Assembly: GCA_002254285.1 (NCBI GenBank)
Contig: NIUZ01000039.1
Span: forward strand, 1 to 35,962
Direction of reading: 5' to 3'
Length of the DNA stretch: 35,962 bases
From: Bacteroidetes bacterium 4572_112
GTDB taxonomy: Bacteria; Bacteroidota; Bacteroidia; Bacteroidales; UBA1556
Of the stretch, positions 1 through 7,351 are shown piece after piece; position 1 is the stretch's first letter; every line of letters begins with the position of its first letter. The position numbers and the translations under genes are program-made. The notes beneath the pieces are model-generated. The model saw nothing but the letters and a program-made list of their open reading frames with translations, did not search any database and had not been told where the DNA came from.

Positions 1-51
1 AGCCTTACAGAGATGGATGTATATTGGGAAGAAGCTAAAAAGTTTGATTAA
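1..51 (+). CDS. mazG: C-terminal end of a probable MazG nucleotide pyrophosphohydrolase (partial)
   Basis: The first 51 bases are open and end in TAA, giving the tail SLTEMDVYWEEAKKFD. An acidic/aromatic 'EMD-x-x-W-x-EAK' ending is how MazG-type NTP pyrophosphohydrolases of Bacteroidota finish; these enzymes hydrolyse non-canonical or excess nucleoside triphosphates. Only 16 residues are visible, the catalytic part lies outside the window, so the name rests on the C-terminal pattern alone. A different protein with a similar helical tail cannot be excluded. Confidence 0.5.
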   Translation, partial: SLTEMDVYWEEAKKFD

Positions 52-113
52 CTGCAACACTTTTTTTTATTTTAAACTATCTTCGCTTAAATTAACTAAT
101 ATAAATACTTGAA

Positions 114-932
114 ATGCGCATATCTTTACTACTCCTTTCTTTTCTTATTATCGTTAATGGATTCTCTCAAAGTGCTTCATCAGATAGTATTGAGAGCTGT
201 AAGGTTAATGGCAAATATTTTAAAGAGATTGCTACAGATTTCCCCAAATTAATTATCAGCCCCATAAAGTGGAGTGGGGGAGAATGGATTGCTGCTGGAG
301 CAGTGCTAGGAGCAGGCGCATTATTATATACTCAGGACAAAGTCATTGCCGAGTGGTGGCAAAGCAATAGAACAGATGCTTTGGATGATGCTAATACATA
401 TTTCTTTGATCCTTACGGAAAGATGTATTATACCGCCCCTTTGATGGGAGGCTTATATCTTTATGGTGTATATGCCGACGATAATAAGAGCAAAAGAGTG
501 GCTATGGATTTTGTGCAGGCAACTATTTATTCCTCTGTGGTGGTAACTGTGATTAAACATCTAGCTCATCGCCAGCGACCATATCAAACCGACCCACTAA
601 ACCCTTACTTATGGGATGGCCTATCTACCGATGATTGGGGTCATACAAGTTTTCCTTCGGGGCATTCAATTACTGCTTTTACATTTGCTGCTGTGGTTGG
701 AACTCATTATAAAGAAACAGTATGGGTGCCAGTAGTAGCTTATAGCTTAGCTGTACTGGAAGGTGCTTCGCGAATGTATGCCAACAAACATTGGAGCTCC
801 GATGTGCTTATTGGTAGCGCACTTGGTTATGCCATTGGTACTTTTGTTGTAAACCAAAATCATTGCAAACTTAAAGCTATGCCTATTATTAGTACTAATT
901 TTACTGGTATTGGGTTTTCTTATGGATTGTAA
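114..932 (+). CDS. Secreted/membrane PAP2-family phosphatase
   Basis: 272 residues. An N-terminal signal peptide (about residues 1-20, hydrophobic core LLLLSFLIIV) is followed by a globular and membrane-associated domain carrying all three parts of the PAP2 phosphatidic-acid-phosphatase signature: K148-x6-R155-P156, P181-S-G-H184, and S219-R220-x5-H226-x3-D230. H184 and H226 are the expected nucleophile and general base. The family removes phosphate from lipid phosphates (for example phosphatidate, undecaprenyl pyrophosphate or lipid A) at the outer face of the inner membrane or in the periplasm; the substrate cannot be read from the sequence. The start at 114 puts the signal peptide at the N-terminus and follows the upstream gene by 62 bases. 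A weak -7-like TATCTTCG lies at about 78-85. No damage is visible. Confidence 0.9.
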   Translation: MRISLLLLSFLIIVNGFSQSASSDSIESCKVNGKYFKEIATDFPKLIISPIKWSGGEWIAAGAVLGAGALLYTQDKVIAEWWQSNRTDALDDANTYFFDPYGKMYYTAPLMGGLYLYGVYADDNKSKRVAMDFVQATIYSSVVVTVIKHLAHRQRPYQTDPLNPYLWDGLSTDDWGHTSFPSGHSITAFTFAAVVGTHYKETVWVPVVAYSLAVLEGASRMYANKHWSSDVLIGSALGYAIGTFVVNQNHCKLKAMPIISTNFTGIGFSYGL

Positions 933-1019
933 TTGGTGAGCTGTAATTGGTGGAGAGTATTAAATTCCAAATACCATCTAAACTAATATAAATTGTTGGC
1001 TAGTGTCTGCACATTATAA

Positions 1020-1102
1020 GTGAGCTTATGACTCAAAGTTATCAGCTCACTCTGCCTTGAGCGTGGAATTAGACTCGGCGTGTTTTGGAAACACACCGAG
1101 TC
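1020..1102. repeat. Dispersed double-hairpin repeat, copy 1
   Basis: Two consecutive 31-nt hairpins separated by 21 nt. Hairpin 1 (1020-1050) has arms beginning GTGAGCT and ending AGCTCAC; hairpin 2 (1072-1102) has 14-nt arms GACTCGGCGTGTTT and AAACACACCGAGTC. The same structure recurs at 5065-5147. Hairpin 2 has a C-A mismatch on the plus strand that becomes a G-U pair on the minus strand, so any RNA form would be best paired when transcribed from the minus strand. Confidence 0.8.
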
Positions 1103-1187
1103 TTTCAACGTTGAACAGTCATTCCTGGCCGTTTGAGGTTATACTTTTAACCCCTAACGGTTTTTATAAATAATATATTGAATTTTG

Positions 1188-1218
1188 TTTGTAGTTTAAA
1201 TAATATTAGTTACATTTG
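1188..1218 (+). promoter_or_regulatory. Bacteroidota-type promoter (TTTG-N19-TACATTTG)
   Basis: TTTG at 1188-1191, then exactly 19 bases, then TACATTTG at 1211-1218. This matches the -33 TTTG / -7 TAnnTTTG consensus of the primary sigma factor of Bacteroidota at every consensus base. It probably drives the disrupted beta-helix gene, leaving a long leader. Confidence 0.65.
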
Positions 1219-1509
1219 CAGTACTAAATCACAAATGTAAAAAATGTAAAATGCTAACTACAAGCCTACAAGCCATAGACTATTATTATGTGATGCCCTT
1301 AACGATTCTATTTTTAGAGAAAACAGAATATACACAAAAAGAATACCCAATTATTATATAAAAGGAAAAGGATTTACGTAAATTACAAGCTCCCTCAGTA
1401 GAATAATAAAAATTTAAAGATTTATTTTTTCATATACATATAATGAGGGTAGTATGATTAAATAAGCAAAAAAACAATGTAATTTACTATTTATATAAAA
1501 ATTGAAATA

Positions 1510-2803
1510 ATGGAAAAAATATTTTATTTACTATTAATTGCTATAATAACCACTATTAATGCGAATGCACAAACTAATATTGACAATTCCTACTTCAGTG
1601 CAAATCTACCAACATATCATTGGGATATCGGTGGTAGTCCATATCTTATTGAGGATAAAATTATAGTTCCTTTTGGCTCAAACCTTATTATTGAACGAGG
1701 AGTAGAAGTATTGTTTCAGGGACACTATTTTATTGACATAAAAGGCTAAATAAATGCAATTGGAACTACCTGATGATAGGATAATTTTTACGTCAATAGA
1801 TGGGCCATGGAATGGTATTCGATTCGATTTTTCGGATGGCGTACCTCCTACTCCTTCAAACTTACATTATTGTGATATATCTAATTCAAAAAAATATGGA
1901 ACAAATTGTGGTTCACCTGATCCTGAAAGTTCAGGCGGGGCAATTTATATAAGATCTTTTTCAGACCTTGAAATTAGAGAATGCGATATATTTGAGAATG
2001 TAGCCATGGGACATGGTGGAGCAATAGCCGTTTTTGACAACAGTAATCCATTAATTGAAAAAAATGCAATACATATTAATTATGCAGGGCATAAAGGTGG
2101 TGGATTGAGTATTATTAATGCAAGTAGCCCAAGTATTAAAGGTAATAGGTTATACGAAAACGAAAGTGATAAAGGGGGAGGAGCGATTTTTGTTGGAACA
2201 GTTGGTGGTAGTTCATGTAGTCCTAATATTATAGGGAATGTCATTTCAAAAAACTCAACAAATGGTGTAAATAATACGCATGGAGAAGGTGGCGCTATAT
2301 TTATATGTAACTCTAAATCAAAATTGATAGATAATACTATAGATAATAATAACCCCAACCCAATTCCAGGTTTTATTTCTTCAACAGATTATCATTTATC
2401 ATCAGCCTCACCTTGTATAAATGTGGGTTTTAATTCTGTACCTATGACTACAATAGACTTAGATGGTTTTCAAAGAATAATGAATGGAACAACCGACTAT
2501 GGTTGTTACGAATTTGGCTCTACTCCTCCGGCACGACGAAGTGACCCTAATTCTTTAGTTGCCAATGATGATATTACCATATATCCTAACCCTGCTACCG
2601 ACTTTTTAATTATAAATACAGCCTCTGAGCAAAATGTTGATATTTCTATTTATTCCATGTCTGGTCAAAGGGTTTATTTGTCAGAAAGTTGTTTAATTAG
2701 TGGCGAAAAAATAATTTCTATTTCAGATATTAAACAGGGTGTTTATATTATTAAATTGCAAACTCAAAATACTAGCATAAATAAAAGAATTATTATTCAA
2801 TAA
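1510..2803 (+). pseudogene. Disrupted parallel beta-helix (choice-of-anchor) T9SS-exported protein
   Basis: Two ORFs are parts of one gene. The first (1510-1749) has a signal peptide (cut after ANA) and runs up to ...YFIDIKG, ending at TAA 1747-1749. Reading on in the same frame gives INAIGTT, then stops; the frame shifted by one base (from 1754) continues PDDRIIFTS and the rest of the protein. So there is one nonsense codon (probably AAA to TAA) and a net +1 insertion at about 1765-1771. The downstream part has glycine-rich beta-helix coils (SGGAIYIRS, GHGGAIAVFDN, KGGGLSI, KGGGAIF), a choice-of-anchor tail (SSASPCINVG, DYGCYEFG) and a type A T9SS sorting domain (IYPNPATD ... GVYIIKL ... KRIIIQ). 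The downstream piece lacks a signal peptide and so could not be exported. Probable substrate-binding or polysaccharide-related surface protein once. Confidence 0.8.
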
Positions 2804-2824
2804 ATACTAATAATATGAAGCATG

Positions 2825-2850
2825 CACAATTGAATAATTATTCAATTGTG
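2825..2850. repeat. 26-bp perfect palindrome
   Basis: CACAATTGAATA-AT-TATTCAATTGTG is a perfect inverted repeat with 12-bp arms in the 88-bp spacer between the beta-helix and beta-propeller genes. There is no clear T-tract after it, so it may be a weak terminator, a processing site or an operator. Confidence 0.6.
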
Positions 2851-2891
2851 GAGAGCTTTATATATAGAGTATTAATAAAAACATAAACATT

Positions 2892-4979
2892 ATGAAAAAC
2901 ATAATTTTAGTTATAATATCCTTAATATATTTTAATGTCCTATATGCTCAAGTCCCAAGTTTTGAATGGATGAAGAGTAATGAGGGCTATCAAGGTAGTG
3001 TGGACCTTAGTAGTATGGAAATTGCTTCAGGAGGTAATATTTATTCTATAGGAAGTTTTAATGGTACGGTTGATTTTAATCCCAATCCAGCAGTTTTTTA
3101 TAATTTGACTTCAACTCCATATATGAATTCTTACTATATACAAAAGTTGGCCCCAAATGGTAATCTGGTTTGGGTAAAAACCATAGATATTACTATGGGA
3201 AGTCTTCGTTCTATAAAAATTGATGATAATGATAATTTGATTATTAGTGGAGGATTTAAGGATTCCGTTGATGTTGACCCTAGTACTGCTGTTAGTATGC
3301 TATACTCAAATGGTGATTATGATGTTTTTATATTGAAGCTAACTGCCAATGGTGATTTCCTTTGGGCAAAGTCTTTAGGAGGAATTGCAGATGACGTAAT
3401 TCAAGATATTACTATTGATTTGCAAGGCAATATATATTCCCATGGTTCTTTTAAAGATACTGTAGATTTTGACCCGGGACCGGGTGTATGTATTCATGGT
3501 ACAAATTATGCACCACCCCCTAGTCCACATCCACTTCGCAATCCATTTATTCAAAAGCTCGACAAAGATGGCAATTTTGTATGGGCCAAAACTTTTGTAT
3601 GTGGAGAGGGAAGTTCATCCATGGGTTATACAATAGATACAGACTCTGATGATAATGTATATTGTGCAGGTTATTATTTTGGTACTAATATAGATTTTGA
3701 CCCGGGTATTGGAGTAATTAACCCACCAGCCAATAATAGCAGTATGTATTTTGTAAAGCTCGATAGTATGGGAAGCTTTGTATGGACTAGGTTTTCTTCT
3801 AATACTGCTCCACTTGGCTATGGGGGTTATGCTAGCCCAAATGCAATGAAAGTAGATAGATTTAATAATATCTTTATTACAGGATATTCAGCCTTAAGTA
3901 TTGATTTTGACCCAGGACCTGATACTTTATTGCTTAATTCAAACACTTTTATACAAAAGTATAATGAAAATGGAGATTTCCTTTGGGCAAAAGCCTATGG
4001 TTATGGTGATGATCCATTGAGTATTACAACTGATACCTTTGGTAATGTATATTCTGCTGGTCGTTTTATAGATTCCACATACTTAGACCCTGTGTCAGAT
4101 ACCCTTGTTTTTCATAATAATGGAGTTGATGGTGCGTACATACAAAAGTTAAATACCAATGGAGAGCTTTTATGGGCAGGAATATTGCAAGGTAGTTGGG
4201 GATACTCTATAGCATTTGATATATTTGTGGATAATGCTGAAAATGTATTTTTAGCAGGAGTGTATGCAGGAACGGTTGATTTTGACCCAGGAGTAGGGGT
4301 TCAAAATAAAATAGCAGTAAGTTTAAATTATGGCGACTCCTACATCTTAAAACTAAGCCAATGCAAAATCCTCAGTACTGATTATGTAACAGCCTGCGAT
4401 AGCCTCACCTGGCTCGATGGAGTTACCTATTATGAATCGGGTTCAACGGCATATTTTACCATGCCAAGCTCCACAGGTTGCGATTCGGTAATTTGTCTTT
4501 CGCTTAATATTCCTAGCATTGATAATAGCATAAGCATTGGTGACTATGGCGGTAGTTTTACTGCCAATCAGAGCAACGCTAGCTACCAGTGGCTCGATTG
4601 TAATAATTCATTATCAGCCCTTGCTGGCGATACTTTGCAAACTTATATTCCAACGCTAAATGGCGATTATGCAGTGGAGCTTAATGTAGATGGTTGTATT
4701 GATACTACGGCCTGTGTGCATATTGGCAATGTAAGCATCGATGAGCTTTGGGGCAATAGCATTATGCTCTACCCAAATCCTAACTCTGGCGAATTTATGC
4801 TCGACCTAGGCAATATAGAAGCCACAGAAGTAAAAATACTAAACACAATGGGGCAAGTGATTTTTGTAGCACAAAACCCCAAAGACCAATATTATAATAC
4901 CGACTTGCAATCAGGAATTTATTTCATGGAAATTCGTAATAATAATGGTAGTGCAACTATTAAGTTTGTGGTGAATTAA
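2892..4979 (+). CDS. T9SS-exported beta-propeller (SBBP-like repeat) protein
   Basis: 695 residues. Signal peptide at 1-20 (MKNIILVIISLIYFNVLYAQ). Residues about 40-490 hold seven repeats, each with a 'GN-x-Y/F-x-x-G' strand, a (V/I)DFDPG-type turn (at about 60, 126, 191, 267, 337, 398 and 462) and an 'IQKL/VKL...GxFxWAK' strand, consistent with a seven-bladed propeller of the SBBP-like repeat type. A cysteine-containing linker domain (about 495-610) follows, then a type A T9SS C-terminal sorting domain (about 622-695: LYPNPNSGEF, ILNTMGQVI, LQSGIYFMEI). It is therefore predicted to cross the outer membrane by T9SS and be attached to the surface or released. Function unknown; the paired beta-helix gene upstream suggests a surface or adhesion role. 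Acidic DFDPG turns could bind Ca2+, an inference only. No frameshift is visible. Confidence 0.85.
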   Translation: MKNIILVIISLIYFNVLYAQVPSFEWMKSNEGYQGSVDLSSMEIASGGNIYSIGSFNGTVDFNPNPAVFYNLTSTPYMNSYYIQKLAPNGNLVWVKTIDITMGSLRSIKIDDNDNLIISGGFKDSVDVDPSTAVSMLYSNGDYDVFILKLTANGDFLWAKSLGGIADDVIQDITIDLQGNIYSHGSFKDTVDFDPGPGVCIHGTNYAPPPSPHPLRNPFIQKLDKDGNFVWAKTFVCGEGSSSMGYTIDTDSDDNVYCAGYYFGTNIDFDPGIGVINPPANNSSMYFVKLDSMGSFVWTRFSSNTAPLGYGGYASPNAMKVDRFNNIFITGYSALSIDFDPGPDTLLLNSNTFIQKYNENGDFLWAKAYGYGDDPLSITTDTFGNVYSAGRFIDSTYLDPVSDTLVFHNNGVDGAYIQKLNTNGELLWAGILQGSWGYSIAFDIFVDNAENVFLAGVYAGTVDFDPGVGVQNKIAVSLNYGDSYILKLSQCKILSTDYVTACDSLTWLDGVTYYESGSTAYFTMPSSTGCDSVICLSLNIPSIDNSISIGDYGGSFTANQSNASYQWLDCNNSLSALAGDTLQTYIPTLNGDYAVELNVDGCIDTTACVHIGNVSIDELWGNSIMLYPNPNSGEFMLDLGNIEATEVKILNTMGQVIFVAQNPKDQYYNTDLQSGIYFMEIRNNNGSATIKFVVN

Positions 4980-5064
4980 TAATTGGTCAAATAAGTTTTC
5001 TTAATTGTATAAGCGTCAGTGTCGTTCAAAGCGACGCCAACGCTCAGCTCTGCTTTCGGAGCTA

Positions 5065-5147
5065 GTGAGCAGATGACTCGAAGTCATCAGCTCATTGTGC
5101 CTTGAGCATGAAATCAGACTCGGCGTGTTTTGGAAACACACCGAGTT
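5065..5147. repeat. Dispersed double-hairpin repeat, copy 2
   Basis: Same order and spacing as at 1020-1102: hairpin 1 (5065-5095) GTGAGCAGATGACT-CGA-AGTCATCAGCTCAT, a 21-nt linker sharing GCCTTGAGC, and hairpin 2 (5117-5147), which differs from copy 1 only in its last base. Between copies, hairpin 1 changes on both arms (ATGACT/AGTCAT versus ATGACT/AGTTAT) but stays paired through wobble. The two copies bracket the T9SS gene pair. Confidence 0.8.
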
Positions 5148-5160
5148 TATATAACAAATA

Positions 5161-5195
5161 GCGAAGCCTTCTCTTTGAGCGAAGGCTTCGCTTTT
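5161..5195 (+). terminator. Probable intrinsic terminator
   Basis: Stem GCGAAGCCTTC (5161-5171), 9-nt loop, stem GAAGGCTTCGC (5181-5191), then TTTT. The 11-bp stem is perfect. It is about 180 bases after the propeller gene and would stop transcription into the minus-strand small RNA region. Confidence 0.55.
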
Positions 5196-5230
5196 AGCTA
5201 TGTATTTACTAATTCTAAAAAAAAACTTCT

Positions 5231-5264
5231 AAAAAAAAAGATACCGACTGTTCCCAGCCGGTAT
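5231..5264 (-). terminator. Strong intrinsic terminator of the minus-strand small RNA
   Basis: Read on the minus strand: ATACCGGCTG-GGAA-CAGTCGGTAT-C followed by nine T. The stem has one G-U pair on the minus strand that would be an A-C mismatch on the plus strand, fixing the direction. Confidence 0.75.
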
Positions 5265-5367
5265 ATCCCCTAACAAAATGAAAAAATTATTTACCAATAT
5301 GTCTCCACACATTGGAACGAGACAACCCGGGAGGGTTATGTCACGCTACTCTATTTGTTTACTAAAT
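5232..5367 (-). ncRNA. Candidate structured small RNA (about 130 nt)
   Basis: Between a -7 box at 5374-5381 and the terminator at 5231-5264 there is no ORF but several helices on the minus strand: a 5' hairpin CTAC...GTAG (about 5345-5373, possibly starting in the promoter-proximal bases), AACCC-TCCC-GGGTT, an 8-bp CCAATGTG/CATATTGG hairpin that competes with GTCTC/GAGAC, a possible long-range pairing of ATAACCCT with AGGGGATAT, and the terminator hairpin. GC content in this body is higher than in the flanking spacer. Its size, own promoter and own terminator suit an independent regulatory RNA. It might belong to the 6S-type RNA described in Flavobacteria/Bacteroidota, but I cannot assign a family from sequence alone. 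Alternatively it is a processed 3' region of the ZIP transcript. Confidence 0.5.
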
Positions 5368-5373
5368 CCGTAG

Positions 5374-5381
5374 CAAAAGTA
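5374..5381 (-). promoter_or_regulatory. -7 box of the candidate small RNA (TACTTTTG)
   Basis: TACTTTTG on the minus strand fits TAnnTTTG exactly. The -33 position is GTCA/TTTA-like rather than TTTG, so only half of the promoter consensus is present. Identical octamers precede the ZIP, recR and mrpE genes in this window. Confidence 0.5.
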
Positions 5382-5467
5382 TTATAAAAATCTTTATAAA
5401 TGACGAAAAAGTGAAAAAAATAACAAATTATTGCTTAAATGTTAAAGTGGTGGTGCAAATAATAGAT

Positions 5468-6244
5468 TTACAGTAATTTAGAGATGATGGCCAATGCTAC
5501 TCCCAGAATAATTGTAATAAGTTTGTAAATATTGAATCTATGAGAAGTGTTTGATTCAAATAAAATAGTGGTAGAAACGTGTAAAAATATACCTACTAGT
5601 ATTGCCATGATTATTTTATAAAGATACTCAATTGGGATGTCAATCACCTTACCGATAATTTCCCCAGTTGCAGCGCCAAGTGGTGCTGCTAATGCAAAAA
5701 TCATTATCAATACATATGATTTTGTTTTTGAAAGACCTGCTGATAAAAATAAACCCATAAGAGCTAATGCGATGGGTACTTTATGAATAATAATTCCTAT
5801 TAATAAAGTATGTTGTGTATGTTCGTGAGTATGAAAATGGTCAGCAAAAGGCATTCCTTCGAAAAAAGCATGTATGCTTATTCCAATTAATAGGGCATAG
5901 GGCGAAATTGCTAATACTTGCTGATGAGCTTTCTCGTGAGCTTCCTCATGAATATGGTGATGGTCGTCGTGATGAGATGTACAATGCCCATGACCATGCT
6001 CCACACCGCCAGATAGGAACTCTATAAATAATTGTATAAAGAAGCCAAGCAGCACAAAATAACCAAGCATTGAATTATACTGCCCATTAAAAATATTTGG
6101 AATAATATGAGTGAAAGACACCGTTAAAAGGTATGCTCCACTGAAGGAAAGAAGTAATTGCAGAGCCTTGTCTTTGATATTGAACTTTACTACTATAAAG
6201 GCACTTATAATTACGCTAAAAAATAATACTATAACACTTAACAT
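5468..6244 (-). CDS. ZIP-family divalent metal transporter
   Basis: 258 residues from the ATG at 6242-6244; a TTG 13 codons further upstream overlaps the -7 box (6273-6280) and is rejected as a start. About eight hydrophobic segments are present. Between TM3 and TM4 is a histidine-rich cytoplasmic loop (about 83-107, with HGHGH and DDHHHIHE). TM4 carries H125-x3-E129-G130 and TM5 carries H154-K-x-P157, the usual ZIP metal-site positions. The family moves Zn2+, Fe2+, Mn2+ or similar ions into the cytoplasm; which metal is not decidable here. It is a single-gene unit between the korBA terminator and the small RNA. The His-rich loop suggests metal sensing or buffering (inference). Confidence 0.88.
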   Translation of the reverse strand: MLSVIVLFFSVIISAFIVVKFNIKDKALQLLLSFSGAYLLTVSFTHIIPNIFNGQYNSMLGYFVLLGFFIQLFIEFLSGGVEHGHGHCTSHHDDHHHIHEEAHEKAHQQVLAISPYALLIGISIHAFFEGMPFADHFHTHEHTQHTLLIGIIIHKVPIALALMGLFLSAGLSKTKSYVLIMIFALAAPLGAATGEIIGKVIDIPIEYLYKIIMAILVGIFLHVSTTILFESNTSHRFNIYKLITIILGVALAIISKLL

Positions 6245-6272
6245 CTCTTCTTTATTTAAACTTATGTATTTA

Positions 6273-6280
6273 CAAAAGTA
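6273..6280 (-). promoter_or_regulatory. -7 box upstream of the ZIP gene (TACTTTTG)
   Basis: TACTTTTG on the minus strand, about 29 bases before the ATG at 6244, gives a leader of about 20 nt and supports that start rather than the upstream TTG. It lies between the start and the korB terminator. Confidence 0.5.
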
Positions 6281-6281
6281 C

Positions 6282-6311
6282 AAAAAAAAACCACCTCCAA
6301 AAGGAAGTGGT
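6282..6311 (-). terminator. Intrinsic terminator of korAB
   Basis: Minus strand: ACCACTTCC-TTTT-GGAGGTGGT followed by a run of T. The one non-Watson-Crick pair is G-U on the minus strand. It lies 27 bases after the korB stop. Confidence 0.75.
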
Positions 6312-6337
6312 TTTTGTATTATTTATGACTTATTATA

Positions 6338-7351
6338 TTATAATTCGAAAGTGTTTCCGCTATTAATTAAGTCAGTCATGTTTTTGATTTTAGATTTACC
6401 TTGTACATCAGAAATCTGAAGTTCCATTAGGTCGTTGTAAGTATGAGTTTTGTAGGCTCTAATTACACCAACAGCTACTGGTAATTCAGGAAGCGACATT
6501 CTAGCTAAAAGGAAAGCCATAGTGTTGTCTTCAGCTTTTGCATCATGAACAAGAATATCGTCCATAGTGTATCCGTCTTCACCAATTGTTACAGATTTAA
6601 TTTTTAAACCTTCAAGTACAAGACCTTTTTCTTTGTCCTTACCGAAAAGCATTTTCTCGCCATGCTTAATGTAAATTTGATTGTCGGCACGAGTTACTTT
6701 ATCAGTAATCTCTTTGTGAGTATTATTATTAAAAATAACACAGTTTTGAAGAACCTCAACCAAAGAAGCACCTTTATGCTTAGCAGCCTCAATGAAAATC
6801 TCTTTCATTTCCTTAGGGTTAGTATCAACAGCACGAGCGAAGAAAGTTCCTTCAGCTCCCATTGCCAACTCACCTGGTTTGAAAGGGTGTTCAATTGTTC
6901 CAAAAGGAGAAGTTTTAGTCTTCTGTCCTAGTGGAGTAGTTGGAGAATACTGTCCTTTTGTAAGGCCATAAATCTGGTTATTGAAAAGGATATAGTTAAC
7001 ATCAAGGTTACGACGTAGGATATGGATAAAGTGGTTACCACCAATTGCCATACTATCGCCATCACCAGACATAATCCAAACACTAAGTTCAGGATTAGCT
7101 AATTTTACTCCCGAAGCAATTGCTGCAGCACGTCCGTGAATACCATGGAAACCATAAGTGTCAACATAGTAAGGGAAACGTGATGAACAACCAATTCCTG
7201 AAACAAAAACTAGGTTTTCTTTCTTTACGCCAATCTCTGGCAATGTATTCTGAATAGATGCTAGTATAGAGAAATCTCCACATCCAGCACACCATTTTAC
7301 TTCTTGATCAGATACGAAATCTTTTCTTGTATATTGTTTAATCTCAGTCAT
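6338..7351 (-). CDS. korB: 2-oxoacid:ferredoxin oxidoreductase, beta (TPP-binding) subunit
   Basis: 337 residues. The family forms CoA thioesters from 2-oxoacids and passes electrons to ferredoxin; this subunit binds thiamine pyrophosphate. Visible: WCAGCGDF with C21 and C24 plus C55 (GIGCSSR) as Fe-S ligands, the TPP/Mg motif GDGD at 96-99 and N124-N125, and the typical YGLTKGQ-S/P-TTP stretch after it. Length and pattern are closest to the beta subunit of 2-oxoglutarate:ferredoxin oxidoreductase in two-subunit (gamma-alpha/beta) enzymes; pyruvate or branched-chain oxoacids remain possible substrates. The start ATG overlaps the korA stop by one base (TAATG), implying translational coupling. 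The small ferredoxin divergently encoded at 9617 is a likely electron acceptor (inference). Confidence 0.92.
   Translation of the reverse strand: MTEIKQYTRKDFVSDQEVKWCAGCGDFSILASIQNTLPEIGVKKENLVFVSGIGCSSRFPYYVDTYGFHGIHGRAAAIASGVKLANPELSVWIMSGDGDSMAIGGNHFIHILRRNLDVNYILFNNQIYGLTKGQYSPTTPLGQKTKTSPFGTIEHPFKPGELAMGAEGTFFARAVDTNPKEMKEIFIEAAKHKGASLVEVLQNCVIFNNNTHKEITDKVTRADNQIYIKHGEKMLFGKDKEKGLVLEGLKIKSVTIGEDGYTMDDILVHDAKAEDNTMAFLLARMSLPELPVAVGVIRAYKTHTYNDLMELQISDVQGKSKIKNMTDLINSGNTFEL

Larger units (their letters stand above)
933..1509. other. 577-bp gene-free spacer with a dispersed repeat and a promoter
   Basis: No convincing coding region. It contains copy 1 of the double-hairpin repeat (1020-1102), a near-perfect Bacteroidota promoter (1188-1218) and an AT-rich leader of nearly 290 bases before the next signal-peptide gene. 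A 36-codon ORF at about 1251-1361 has no recognisable features and is not called. Confidence 0.7.
4980..5467. other. 488-bp gene-free spacer with repeat, terminator and small-RNA candidate
   Basis: Holds copy 2 of the double-hairpin repeat (5065-5147), a plus-strand hairpin terminator (5161-5195) and a minus-strand unit with -7 box, structured body and terminator (5231-5381). No protein-coding frame is supported. Confidence 0.75.

Noticed and set aside
1251-1361. 36-codon ORF in the spacer before the beta-helix gene
   Set aside because: Short, no known motif, low-complexity AT-rich DNA; most likely chance.
2080-2358. Minus-strand ORF of 92 codons in the beta-helix gene
   Set aside because: Antisense shadow of glycine-rich coils; gives a Pro/Leu-rich product with no homology pattern.
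5240-5367. SRP RNA or tmRNA identity for the small RNA candidate
   Set aside because: The GGAA loop lies in the terminator without the conserved SRP helix 8 loops, and there is no tRNA-like end or CCA as in tmRNA.
5815-6027. Plus-strand ORF inside the ZIP gene
   Set aside because: Antisense shadow of the His-rich loop coding sequence; the ZIP frame has clear membrane segments and metal motifs.
6245-6283. Upstream TTG start for the ZIP transporter
   Set aside because: It would overlap the -7 box TACTTTTG; the ATG at 6244 fits a normal leader and family N-terminus.
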